A stretch of 8,100 nucleotides of DNA from Lentisphaeria bacterium (GCA_017504325.1 JAFVRL010000001.1:1-8100), one strand, 5' to 3'; positions 1 through 7,504 are shown, counted from the stretch's first letter. The notes: a model not told the origin generated them from the sequence alone. Program-made: numbers and translations.

Positions 1-1
1 C

Positions 2-811
2 ATTGCCGCATTGGAAGCAGGTAAACACGTTCTTCTGGAAAAGCCCATGACCCTGAATGCCTCCCTTGGTGAAGAGATCCTCAAAGCCCGTGATAAATCC
101 GGCAAACTTCTTCAGATGGGCATGGTCAGACGGCAGGCTGCCGATTCCATTGCTGTAAAAGAACTTATTGACAACGGCAGACTTGGTGAGATCTATCAGA
201 TCCGTGTCAAACTCATCCGCAGAAGAGGTATCCCCGGTCTGGGCGGCTGGTTCACCACAAAGGCCCGTTCCGGAGGCGGCGGACTTATTGATATTGCAGT
301 ACACTTCCTTGACCTTGCCATGTGGAGTACCGGACTTTGGAATCCCACAAAAGTAAGTGCAAAAGTCTATTCCAAGTTCGGAAAAGATATGAAAAATTAC
401 CACTACATCAATATGTGGGCAGGCCCGCCGAACTATGAAGGAACTTTTGATGTGGATGATTATGCCGCAGGTTTCGTGCGTTTCGGCAAACAGGCGACAC
501 TTTCTTTTGAAGTAGCCTGGGCATGTAATGCGGAAGTGGAATCCTATATCGAGATCCTGGGCGACAAAGGTGGAATCAAGATCGGGGAGAAAGATACCGT
601 TCTTCTCACCGAACTTGACGGCAAACTTGCCGACATCAAACTGGATTATGACAAAACCAGAGATCCCTTTGCAGGGGAAATGCAGGTATTTGCAGACGCC
701 GTTCAGGGCAAATGTAAAGTAGCGGCAACCGGGGAAGAAGGGCTTGTAGCCATGAAACTTCTGGATGCCATTTACCGTTCCAGCGATGAGGACAGAGAGA
801 TCGAACTCTGA
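2..811 (+). CDS. Gfo/Idh/MocA family NAD(P)-dependent oxidoreductase, 3' part
   Basis: The reading frame is already open at the window edge, so the start and the N-terminal GxGxxG nucleotide-binding motif lie outside; 269 residues are visible of a family that usually runs 330-400. The frame enters at the end of the Rossmann domain with the family signature EKP (visible residues 13-15; Lys14 is the expected catalytic lysine). The C-terminal alpha/beta substrate domain follows, with the GGGxxxDxxxH signature (Gly91-93, Asp97, His101), where Asp and His are usually catalytic. Members oxidise or epimerise sugars, inositols or related polyols using NAD(P); which substrate is used here cannot be read. 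It ends with TGA at 809-811 and has its own terminator-like hairpin 45 nt later, so it is probably the last gene of a unit upstream and unrelated to rpsA. Family assignment is firm, substrate unknown. Confidence 0.93.
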   Translation: MAALEAGKHVLLEKPMTLNASLGEEILKARDKSGKLLQMGMVRRQAADSIAVKELIDNGRLGEIYQIRVKLIRRRGIPGLGGWFTTKARSGGGGLIDIAVHFLDLAMWSTGLWNPTKVSAKVYSKFGKDMKNYHYINMWAGPPNYEGTFDVDDYAAGFVRFGKQATLSFEVAWACNAEVESYIEILGDKGGIKIGEKDTVLLTELDGKLADIKLDYDKTRDPFAGEMQVFADAVQGKCKVAATGEEGLVAMKLLDAIYRSSDEDREIEL

Positions 812-855
812 TTTTCCACCCGTCAGCAGACACCTGAACTGCTGTAAAATGAGAT

Positions 856-898
856 GCACCCCGAAAGTTGGAAACGATTTTCGGGGTGTACTTTCATT
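856..898 (+). terminator. Rho-independent terminator-like hairpin after the dehydrogenase
   Basis: Positions 856-866 (GCACCCCGAAA) pair with 879-889 (TTTCGGGGTGT) in an 11-bp stem with one G-T wobble and a 12-nt loop. A modest T-containing tail (ACTTTCATT) follows. The T-run is weak, but the position between a stop codon and the next promoter supports termination. Confidence 0.65.
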
Positions 899-937
899 CC
901 GGACAGCTCCCATTTTCATGTTTTTTGCAAAAGTCTC

Positions 938-966
938 TTGCAATTCCTCCTTTGCGGGATTATATT
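938..966 (+). promoter_or_regulatory. Sigma-70-type promoter of rpsA
   Basis: A -35-like TTGCAA (938-943) and a -10-like TATATT (961-966) are separated by exactly 17 bases. They match the consensus at 4/6 and 5/6 positions. The predicted transcription start near 973 gives a leader of about 78 nt before the rpsA ATG. A second TTGCAA lies a few bases upstream (925-930), spaced too far from the -10 to serve. Confidence 0.6.
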
Positions 967-978
967 AATAAATTAAAA

Positions 979-1050
979 GGTGCATTTTTCATCCGGAAAA
1001 GTGCATGGAGTATTCCGAAACAAAAAACAAACAAAAGAAAACAAACAAAA
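979..1050 (+). promoter_or_regulatory. Structured, Shine-Dalgarno-less leader of rpsA
   Basis: Bases 981-990 (TGCATTTTTC) pair with 996-1005 (GAAAAGTGCA) in a 10-bp stem with one G-T pair and a five-base loop (ATCCG). It starts within about ten bases of the predicted transcript start. From about 1014 to the ATG at 1051 the leader is almost only A and C with a few G, and has no GGAG-like site near the start codon; the only GGAG (1007-1010) is 40 nt away. In Escherichia coli rpsA the leader is also folded, lacks a good Shine-Dalgarno and is bound by S1 for autogenous control. That this leader works the same way is inference. Confidence 0.5.
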
Positions 1051-2784
1051 ATGGCTAAAGAAACAAGCAAAGTGTATGTCGATTTGAGCAACACGCTCAC
1101 AATGGAAGAACTTCTCACCGGTGCGGTGAAGAGCAACAATTTTGCGGAAGATACCATTATCTCCGGTAAGATCGTTGAAAAACGCCAGGACAGTGTTCTG
1201 GTTGACATCGGTTACAAGGCTGAAGGTATGCTCGCCTCCACCGAGTTCAAATGCTGGGACGATGTAAAAGTCGGTGACAGCGTCGATGTATATCTTGAAT
1301 CCATCGAAAACGAAAACAACATGCCGGAACTTTCTCTCTCCAAGGCAAACTTCATCAAAGCCTGGGACAAGATCACTTCCGAATACGGCGAAGGCAGCAT
1401 CATCAAGGGTCTCATGAAACGCCGTGTCAAAGGCGGTATCATCATCGACCTGGAAGGCGTGGAAGCATTCCTGCCCGGTTCCCAGATCGATATCGGTCCT
1501 GTGAAGAACATGGACGAGTTCATCGGCAAAGAATATGACCTCAAGATCCTCAAGATCAACCAGGAACGCAAAAACATCGTGGTCTCCCGCAGAGAGCTTC
1601 TGGAAGAATCCCGCAAAGACCGCCGTACCGCTCTCCTCAAAGAGATGGACCGCGACCAGATCCGCAAAGGTACAGTCAAAAACATCACCGATTTCGGTGC
1701 CTTCATCGACCTGGGCGGCGTGGACGGACTCCTCCACATCACCGATATGTCCTGGGGCAGAATCTCCCATCCTTCCGAAATGCTGGAAGTTGGTCAGGAG
1801 ATCGAAGTTGTTGTGCTTGACATCGACTTTGACAAAGAACGCGTTTCTCTCGGTCTCAAACAGAAGACCCGCAATCCCTGGGACGAAGTGGAAGGCAAAT
1901 ATCCTGTTGGAGCTTCCATCAAGGGCCGCGTAGTCAACATCATGCCCTACGGTGCATTTGTTGAACTGGAACAGGGTGTGGAAGGCTTGATCCATGTCTC
2001 CGAAATGAGCTGGACCAAACGCATCACCAAAGCCGGTGATGTTGTCAGCGTCGGCGAAGAAGTGGAAGCCGTTGTTCTGGATATCGACAAAGAAAACAAA
2101 AAGATCTCTCTCGGACTGCGTCAGAAAACCCGCAATCCCTGGGAAGTTCTTGCTGAAAAATATCCTGCCGGCAGCCGCGTAAAAGGCAAAGTCCGCAACA
2201 TGACCACCTACGGTGCATTCGTGGAAATCGAAAACGACATCGACGGTATGATCCATGTTTCCGATATGAGCTGGACACGCAAGATCAACAACCCCAACGA
2301 AGTGCTGAAAGTGGGCGAAGAAGTGGAAGCTGTTATTCTGGACATCGATCCCTCCCAGCAGCGCATCTCCCTGGGTATCAAACAGCTGGAAGAAGATCCC
2401 TGGGCCGGTATCGAATCCATCTACAAGATCGGTGATGCTGTTTCCGGTAAAGTCACCAAGATCACAGCTTTCGGAGCCTTCATCGAACTGTCCCACAAGA
2501 TCGACGGTCTCGTTCACATCTCCCAGATCAGCAAAGATCGCGTAGAAAAAGTGAAAGACAAACTCGCCCTCGGTCAGGATATCGAAGCACGCGTCATCAA
2601 GATCGACAAAGATGAACGCCGCATCGGTCTTTCCATCAAGGCTATGGAAGAAGGCTTCTCCGAAGCAGATCTCAAAGCTGCTGAACAGGAAGTCACCGCC
2701 GCTCTGCCTCCCTCCGGAAATCTGGTGGACATGGGCGACGCTCTGGGCAAAGCCTTTGAAGGTCTTGACACCGATAACGAATAA
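1051..2784 (+). CDS. rpsA: 30S ribosomal protein S1
   Basis: The product (577 residues, within the usual 550-580 for six-domain S1) binds mRNA on the 30S subunit and helps initiation on structured or weak-Shine-Dalgarno messages. Six S1-type OB-fold repeats are visible at about residues 36-99, 115-183, 204-271, 287-358, 374-445 and 460-531, followed by a 46-residue tail. Repeats 3-6 carry the typical GxVxxxxxFGAFV/I...GLxHxS core; repeats 1 and 2 are divergent, as expected for the ribosome-binding half. Repeats 3/4 and 4/5 are joined by nearly identical linkers beginning QKTRNPW. The start is set at ATG 1051 (MAKETSK) because in-frame codons upstream run through the leader and promoter. No terminator follows, so it probably leads the transcript into the next two genes. 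The codon use is strongly biased towards ATC, GAA, AAA and CGC, fitting high expression. Confidence 0.96.
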   Translation: MAKETSKVYVDLSNTLTMEELLTGAVKSNNFAEDTIISGKIVEKRQDSVLVDIGYKAEGMLASTEFKCWDDVKVGDSVDVYLESIENENNMPELSLSKANFIKAWDKITSEYGEGSIIKGLMKRRVKGGIIIDLEGVEAFLPGSQIDIGPVKNMDEFIGKEYDLKILKINQERKNIVVSRRELLEESRKDRRTALLKEMDRDQIRKGTVKNITDFGAFIDLGGVDGLLHITDMSWGRISHPSEMLEVGQEIEVVVLDIDFDKERVSLGLKQKTRNPWDEVEGKYPVGASIKGRVVNIMPYGAFVELEQGVEGLIHVSEMSWTKRITKAGDVVSVGEEVEAVVLDIDKENKKISLGLRQKTRNPWEVLAEKYPAGSRVKGKVRNMTTYGAFVEIENDIDGMIHVSDMSWTRKINNPNEVLKVGEEVEAVILDIDPSQQRISLGIKQLEEDPWAGIESIYKIGDAVSGKVTKITAFGAFIELSHKIDGLVHISQISKDRVEKVKDKLALGQDIEARVIKIDKDERRIGLSIKAMEEGFSEADLKAAEQEVTAALPPSGNLVDMGDALGKAFEGLDTDNE

Positions 2785-2828
2785 TCAAAGCAAACCCTAT
2801 CTGCAATAAAACATGGAGAGTGAAGAAA

Positions 2829-3974
2829 ATGTCTAAAGAAAAACAGACTCAAATGACTTTTGATTTCGGTTTTGATGACCGGACAGATTCCGGATCTCTC
2901 CCTGAGGTAGTAGATATCGGTGATGCCGAAGATTCTCTGGGACTTCCCCCTTCCGATGATCCGGAGGGGGAGGAGTCCCTTTCCTTTTCATCCCCGGATG
3001 AGGATGAAGAATATGATGAGTTTTCCAATGAGGACATCCCTGAAAACGGTATGGAGATCGAAGGAGTGGAGATCCTTACCGGAGAAGAGGATCCATCCTC
3101 TGAAAACAGTTTGACGGAAGAGGAAATTTCTGAAGAAGACTTTTCTTCCTCCGGAGATGAAAAGGAGAGTATCCCTCCTTCTGTTGCCGCGGAATCAGAA
3201 GAAGAAAGAGAAAAGGAAGAGGTCATCTTTATAAAGAAGAAAAAAGCACTTTCTTTTGATGCAAAAAATGTAAAACGGGCAGCTTTGGCATTTCTGGCAT
3301 CCCTTTCCCCGGATGGACTTGCCGGAGATGTTCCGACAAGATACAGAAAGTATGCAGTGGACGGGGCCGCCTTCTGGAGCAGAACAGGTAAAAAAGGAAA
3401 AGTGGAGATCTGCCGTACAGCTGTTGTTGATGTGATGATGAAGGAAGATTCCGGAAATATTGCCGGAGATAAAAATATTCTTCCTCTGCTTGCTGAAGCA
3501 AAAAATACACTTGCCCTTATAGAGGAACGGCTCCGCAATGAAGCCCCTTCCCTGAAAGTAAGGGATACACTTTTTTCCGATGAAGACAGATGGGATTACA
3601 GCAAAACGGAAGATTCCGCTTACCATGAAACAGTTGCCCGGATCAGAGAATTGGAAAAAAAACTCTTTGCCGGAACAAGATTTGATAAACTGCGGAAAAG
3701 CGGTGCGGCTTCGGAATATTACGCTGTAGTACCTGAAAACCTGATAGATATTTCCTCTGTTGCCCGGGAATGGGGATTGGTTTATATTCTTCCGGATCTC
3801 TCCTTCCGTCTGGTGAAAGAGGCGGGAAAACTGCCATGCACAGAGGAAAGTATGACATCCCTTGCCCTGAATATAGGCAGGATGTCGTTGCAGAATGTTC
3901 TTTTCGCCAACGGACTTATTGCGGATGAAAACACGGTGAAAGTCACCCGTCTTCCCCGCAAACGCCGTATGTGA
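2829..3974 (+). CDS. Uncharacterised protein: acidic N-terminal region plus possible MmcB/PD-(D/E)XK-like C-terminal domain
   Basis: I do not recognise this 381-residue protein with confidence. Residues 1-131 are low-complexity and extremely rich in Glu, Asp and Ser, probably disordered. A short basic patch (IKKKKALSF, from Ile135) opens a folded-looking region to the end, which closes with basic RLPRKRRM. Inside it, the stretch YYAVVPENLI (297-306) followed by WGLVYI (315-320) resembles the tail of DNA-repair nuclease-like families such as MmcB (YFAVPEGL...GWGLL). I could not find a clear D...ExK catalytic set upstream, so this is only a hint. No signal peptide or membrane segment is seen. 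ATG 2829 is chosen because GGAGAG (2815-2820) sits 8 nt before it; the in-frame GTG at 2820 would overlap that site. It lies 44 nt after rpsA and 40 nt before the acyltransferase with no terminator on either side, so it is likely in their operon. Confidence 0.85.
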   Translation: MSKEKQTQMTFDFGFDDRTDSGSLPEVVDIGDAEDSLGLPPSDDPEGEESLSFSSPDEDEEYDEFSNEDIPENGMEIEGVEILTGEEDPSSENSLTEEEISEEDFSSSGDEKESIPPSVAAESEEEREKEEVIFIKKKKALSFDAKNVKRAALAFLASLSPDGLAGDVPTRYRKYAVDGAAFWSRTGKKGKVEICRTAVVDVMMKEDSGNIAGDKNILPLLAEAKNTLALIEERLRNEAPSLKVRDTLFSDEDRWDYSKTEDSAYHETVARIRELEKKLFAGTRFDKLRKSGAASEYYAVVPENLIDISSVAREWGLVYILPDLSFRLVKEAGKLPCTEESMTSLALNIGRMSLQNVLFANGLIADENTVKVTRLPRKRRM

Positions 3975-4014
3975 TCATTATAAACAAGAAATCAAAAGCC
4001 CGCTTTATTCTGCC

Positions 4015-5001
4015 ATGCCAGCACCTCTTGCATATACAGTTTATCTTCTTGCGGCCCTTATAATGTATATTGTAGGGCTTTTTTCCCGTTCCTCTGTCAT
4101 GAAACTGGGAAAATGGATCGGGAATATGATGTATATTATTCCGGTCTTCGGAGGTCTCTGCCGTAAAAATATCCGCGCGGCATTTCCTGAAAAAACGGAA
4201 GATGAAGTGAAAGAAATCGCCAGAAAAAGCCTTCAGAACCTCGCACTTACGGCATTGGAATTCTTCTGGATCAGAAGACACCGGGATAAATTTGAAGATC
4301 TTATTGATTTGACTGAACTGCATGAAGTTGCATTACAGGGGCAGGCAATGATGAAAGAGGGTAAAGGAACCATTCTGATAACTCCGCATCTGGGAAACTG
4401 GGAGTTCGGTGGAAAGATCCTTGCTCTTACCTATAAATATAAGATGGCAACGGTTGTCCGCAGCAGCCGCAATCCCTATCTGGACAAACTCATCAGCGGT
4501 ACCCGCAGTCACAGCGGCGATGTGGAGATCATCTATTCCAAAGGCGGAGCGATCGCGATGAAGAAAGCTCTGGACAGCGGAAAGGCATTGGGGATTCTCA
4601 TTGATCAGAATGTCAAATTGCGTCACGGAGGGATTTTTGTAAATCTGTTCGGTCTGCCGGTCCCGGTCAGCCGTGCGCCTGCAACTCTGGGGAGACATAA
4701 AAACCGTTTTATTGCAGTGGGAGTGTGTTTCCGTCAGGAGGATGGTTCGTTCCGCGCATATTTACGCCGTCTGCCTAAAGAACCCTGTGAATATGAAAGT
4801 GATGAAGAACTTACCCAGGCAATCACCACGCTGTCAGAAGAATATATCCGTATGGCTCCGGAACAATATTTGTGGATGTACAAGCGATTTCAGCACATTC
4901 CTGAAGGAGTACCGGAAGAGGTCGTCAGAAGATTCCCGGATTATGCAAAAAAAGTTAAGAGGTCATTCTATACAAGGTGTCCTGCCCGGAATAAAAAATG
5001 A
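4015..5001 (+). CDS. LpxL/HtrB-family lysophospholipid (lipid A) acyltransferase
   Basis: The family moves an acyl chain from acyl-ACP to a Kdo-lipid A precursor or a related lipid at the inner face of the inner membrane. The 328-residue length is close to the usual 290-320. An N-terminal hydrophobic helix (about residues 5-24) serves as membrane anchor. The catalytic HX4D/E motif is HLGNWE with His125 and Glu130. The later family blocks are also present: ILIDQN around Asp197, and QYLWMYKRF (284-292), the usual end-of-domain block. ATG 4015 is the first possible start in frame but has no Shine-Dalgarno; ATG 4063 is a later option that would remove most of the anchor. It follows the acidic protein by 40 nt. 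Whether lipid A, a glycolipid or an ornithine-type lipid is the acceptor cannot be told. Confidence 0.9.
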   Translation: MPAPLAYTVYLLAALIMYIVGLFSRSSVMKLGKWIGNMMYIIPVFGGLCRKNIRAAFPEKTEDEVKEIARKSLQNLALTALEFFWIRRHRDKFEDLIDLTELHEVALQGQAMMKEGKGTILITPHLGNWEFGGKILALTYKYKMATVVRSSRNPYLDKLISGTRSHSGDVEIIYSKGGAIAMKKALDSGKALGILIDQNVKLRHGGIFVNLFGLPVPVSRAPATLGRHKNRFIAVGVCFRQEDGSFRAYLRRLPKEPCEYESDEELTQAITTLSEEYIRMAPEQYLWMYKRFQHIPEGVPEEVVRRFPDYAKKVKRSFYTRCPARNKK

Positions 5002-5021
5002 GGAAAAGATCGCTCTTTTCC
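4990..5021 (-). terminator. Terminator-like hairpin of the MIF-like gene (minus strand)
   Basis: Bases 5002-5009 (GGAAAAGA) and 5014-5021 (TCTTTTCC) form a perfect 8-bp stem with loop TCGC. Read on the minus strand, the stem is followed by TCATTTTTTATT (5001-4990), a good U-run, so it most likely ends the minus-strand transcript, 36 nt after its stop codon. On the plus strand the stem directly follows the acyltransferase TGA but no T-run comes after it, so it may only protect that transcript end. Confidence 0.65.
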
Positions 5022-5057
5022 CCATGAATAAACATACCTCTTTTATGTTCAGAAAAT

Positions 5058-5393
5058 TCAGTTCCAGCCCCAGCAGGAAGCGTCACTGCCCATATAACGC
5101 AGGAAGATCTTTTTGGGATCTATCCCGAACGGCGCAAGCAATTCCCCGAATTTAACGGGAAAGATCCGGGCGGTCTCTTCAGAAACAGATCCGATAAAAG
5201 CAATGACGATGAAAGCGGAGGATTGATCCACAGTCCCGCCGAAAGAGACAGTCATATTGCTTTCAATGCGTACCTGAACAACACTTTCCGGTTTATGGAG
5301 CGTTTCAGCGCACAATTTGCTTATGGCCAGTGCCAGAGTCTTTTCCTGATCTTTTGAAAGACCAGCTGATGTTTCAAGTTTGATGGAGGGCAT
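5058..5393 (-). CDS. MIF-like protein of the tautomerase superfamily
   Basis: The 111-residue product aligns by eye along its length with macrophage migration inhibitory factor (MIF) and phenylpyruvate/dopachrome tautomerases. Pro2, which becomes the N-terminal catalytic proline after Met removal, is present. So are a Lys-Pro pair at 34-35 (position of MIF Lys32), the FGG strand end (51-53) and the closing GWN (109-111). The positions of MIF Tyr95 and Asn97 appear as Phe97 and Arg99, and the CxxC of vertebrate MIF is absent, so substrate preference probably differs. Family members form trimers and catalyse keto-enol tautomerisation; no signal peptide is seen. The start is ATG 5393, set by an AGGA (5404-5401) 7 nt upstream; extending upstream would add a leader unlike the family. 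It is convergent with the acyltransferase and divergent from the channel gene. The physiological role is not known. Confidence 0.9.
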   Translation of the reverse strand: MPSIKLETSAGLSKDQEKTLALAISKLCAETLHKPESVVQVRIESNMTVSFGGTVDQSSAFIVIAFIGSVSEETARIFPVKFGELLAPFGIDPKKIFLRYMGSDASCWGWN

Positions 5394-5586
5394 GATCGCT
5401 TCCTTTCTTCTGTGGGAGTATTCAATTTGAAACGGGTCCGGAAAATAATCTACCACACTGCCGGGAAAATGCAAGAAAAATAAAAATTATTCAGAAAAAA
5501 AAATCCTGTTTTCCGGAACCGGGAGAACATTATTGAAAAATCATGCTCTAATTTTACATGTATTTTCAAAGATCCGGGAGGCAAAC
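5394..5586. promoter_or_regulatory. Divergent control region between the MIF-like and mscS-type genes
   Basis: This 193-bp, A/T-rich gap has to carry both promoters. For the minus strand a candidate is TTGCAT (5474-5469) with TAGATT (5452-5447), 16 nt apart. For the plus strand a TGCTCTAAT block (5544-5552) looks like an extended -10. Both are weak matches. A small inverted repeat TTCAA-T-TTGAA (5421-5431) lies between the minus candidate and its gene and could be an operator, or chance. No protein-coding signal is seen. Confidence 0.3.
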
Positions 5587-6777
5587 ATGATAAAAACCGG
5601 TGCGGAAAACAGCAGATTCGATCTTGTTTCCCTGTGGAGTTCCTGGGAGAAAGAGCTGGGTACATACGGACAATGGATGGAAAAAAATTCCTTTGGACTG
5701 CTCATTTTTCTTCTGGGAACATTCACTGCATTGCTGCTGTTTCTCTTTGTACTGCTGTTTCTGAAAAAGATCCTGCTGCCCCGTCTGCAGCGCAAACACA
5801 GGCGTATGGCGGAAGTGTGGGGTTCCCTGGCATTACCGGGCACATTTCTCATTCCTCTTGCCGGGGTCTCATTGAGCAGTCATCTGGTAAGTTTTCCGGG
5901 GAATCTGAAATTGTATTTGAACAAAACATTGTTTGCTTTGTTTGTGATACTGCTTCTGAATGGTGCATTGCGTTTCATCCACAATCTCAATGATCTGCTG
6001 GTGGAAAGATTCCGGACAAAAGATCCGGAATCCTATAACATGAATAAACTGCTTATGGATCTGTCCCGCAGTCTGATCAAACTGGCGATATGGGTATTCG
6101 GCACGATCTTCATTTTACAGGACATTTTCGGATTGCATATTACCGCCTTGATGGCAAGTGCCGGTATTCTGGGTTTGGGGATCGCATTTGCCGCCCAGAA
6201 TACGATCGGCAATCTGTTCGGTGCATTCTCCATTCTGGGCAGCAAATTATTCAAGGTGGGCGATTGGATCAAAACAGGCAATGTGGAGGGGATCGTGGAA
6301 CAGATCGGCTTCAGGAGTGTGAGGATCAGGGCTTTTGAAGGCAGATTGATGGATGTTCCCAACAGAGTCATCGCCGATGCCCAGGTGGAAAATTTCTCCA
6401 ACAGGGAATACTGGAGAGAACATTTTGTTTTCTCTCTTACCTATCAGACGGACATGAAAAAAATGGAAAGGGCATTGCAGATCCTTGAAGAGATCGGAGA
6501 GGATATGGAAGAACTGATGCTGCCGGAAAAGAGAGCATCTTTCACTTTTCTGAATTGTTCCGCAAGTTCACTGGATATTGACGGATATGTCTGGTTCAGA
6601 AAAATGTCCTGGTTTGAGATGCGTTCCGCAAGAGGGTGTTTCAACAGAGAAACTGTGAAAAGATTTACAGAAAACGGCATAGAATTTGCCTATCCCACAA
6701 CCACCGTATATATCGCCCCTTCTTCCGGCGGAGCTTCCCCGGCTGAAAAAGTCATTTCAAAGTCAGAGACACAATGA
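5587..6777 (+). CDS. MscS-family small-conductance mechanosensitive channel
   Basis: The channel opens under membrane tension and releases solutes during hypo-osmotic shock; it acts in the inner membrane, probably as a heptamer. The 396 residues are longer than E. coli MscS (286) because of extra N-terminal membrane helices. Hydrophobic segments lie at about 38-60, 79-97, 112-131 and 163-181. The pore helix (about 186-218) contains the family signature GILGLGIAFAAQNTIGNLFG. The beta domain follows with FKVGDWI, a GIVEQIGFRSVRIR block and the DVPN loop, then an alpha/beta C-terminal cytoplasmic domain to about 385. ATG 5587 is chosen since GGGAGG (5576-5581) lies 5 nt before it; an in-frame TTG 54 nt upstream has no such site. 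Its last 26 bp overlap the end of the convergent hydrolase gene. Confidence 0.94.
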   Translation: MIKTGAENSRFDLVSLWSSWEKELGTYGQWMEKNSFGLLIFLLGTFTALLLFLFVLLFLKKILLPRLQRKHRRMAEVWGSLALPGTFLIPLAGVSLSSHLVSFPGNLKLYLNKTLFALFVILLLNGALRFIHNLNDLLVERFRTKDPESYNMNKLLMDLSRSLIKLAIWVFGTIFILQDIFGLHITALMASAGILGLGIAFAAQNTIGNLFGAFSILGSKLFKVGDWIKTGNVEGIVEQIGFRSVRIRAFEGRLMDVPNRVIADAQVENFSNREYWREHFVFSLTYQTDMKKMERALQILEEIGEDMEELMLPEKRASFTFLNCSASSLDIDGYVWFRKMSWFEMRSARGCFNRETVKRFTENGIEFAYPTTTVYIAPSSGGASPAEKVISKSETQ

Positions 6778-7504
6778 CCGGGTAGTGGTCGGAAGCAAAA
6801 CCTTCCGGAAATCTTGTATCATCCGTACGGTGGGAATGAACTGTAAAGGAATCAGAGACAAAAATAAAGTCAATGGGATAAGTGAAAGTCTTGCGTCCGT
6901 AGGAGTGAAAAGTCTGCACCGGTCCGGTGTGAGGGGTGCGGGAGATCCGGGAGGAATCCTTCAGGAAGAAGGCGGCAGTTTTCCAGGTGGGGGTGTCGGG
7001 ACGGGAATTGAAATCACCTGTAAGGATGAGAGGAGCATCAGCAGCTTTTTCAGAAGCATGTTTCATCAGTAATTTGATACCGTTGATCCGGGCGTCCTCG
7101 CTGTAGTTATCCAGATGGGTATTATAATAGACAAAGGTCTTGCCATTTTTCTTATCCCGGAAAAGTCCCCAGGTGGCAATACGGGGGTGACGGCTGTTCC
7201 AGGAACGGAAACCGGGGACATGAGGTTTTTCAGACAGTCCGAAAGTGCCGCTGTCAAGAACTTCAAAACGTTCCTTTTTGTAAAGGATGGCGGAAAATTC
7301 CCCCTGATCTTTGAAATCGTTTCTGCCCTTGCCGATGAAAGCATATTGTCCGTCAGCAGTCAGATCATCCAGCTGATTGCGGTATGCCTCCTGAACACCG
7401 AAAATATCCAGACGGTTCCGGCGGATGACAGCAAGACAACGGGATTTGCGTTCCTCCCAGGAATGGGGAGTTTTGTAAGGAGGATTGCCCCACTTTTGCC
7501 GTTT
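6752..7504 (-). pseudogene. Endonuclease/exonuclease/phosphatase-family hydrolase, broken 5' end
   Basis: Read on the minus strand, 250 in-frame residues match the EEP (DNase I-like) fold in order. FGVQE holds the metal-binding Glu (7390-7388), NTHLD holds a catalytic His (7117-7115), GDFN holds Asp and Asn (7015-7007), and SDHYPV at the end holds the general-base His (6787-6785). What is missing is the first strand with its Asn (usually xFNxR). The frame is closed by TGA at 7507-7505, and between there and Met at 7066 there is no ATG, GTG or TTG, so the gene has no usable start. Starting at 7066 would lose half the active site. In the neighbouring frame just upstream the codons read RFRHENGK (about 7519-7496), resembling the N-terminal region of such enzymes. 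One lost base in the T4 runs at 7494-7497 or 7502-7505 would explain the break. It is a decayed gene, a sequencing or assembly error, or less likely a frameshifted gene. Relatives hydrolyse phosphodiester or phosphoester bonds; the substrate is unknown. Confidence 0.75.

Noticed and set aside
868..1050. Upstream in-frame extension of rpsA from an ATG at 868
   Set aside because: It would run through a terminator-like hairpin and a good promoter, and the added residues do not resemble S1, which begins MAKETSK at 1051.
973..2517. Very long open frame (514 codons) on the minus strand opposite rpsA
   Set aside because: It is an exact antisense shadow of a clear S1 gene whose codon bias removes stops on the other strand; its translation is rich in Phe, Asp and His with no recognisable domain.
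2820..2822. GTG start for the acidic protein
   Set aside because: It overlaps the GGAGAG site that is correctly spaced for ATG 2829.
2849..3538. 229-codon minus-strand frame rich in Ser opposite the acidic region
   Set aside because: Ser/Phe richness is the mirror of the Glu/Asp/Ser codons on the plus strand, and the plus-strand frame has a Shine-Dalgarno and operon position.
5533..5586. Upstream TTG start for the mechanosensitive channel gene
   Set aside because: There is no Shine-Dalgarno before it, while ATG 5587 has GGGAGG 5 nt upstream.
7488..7500. Programmed -1 frameshift to rescue the hydrolase
   Set aside because: The site on the coding strand (GGCAAAAGT) is not a good slippery heptamer and no stimulatory stem or Shine-Dalgarno-like element is obvious, so mutation or sequence error is simpler.
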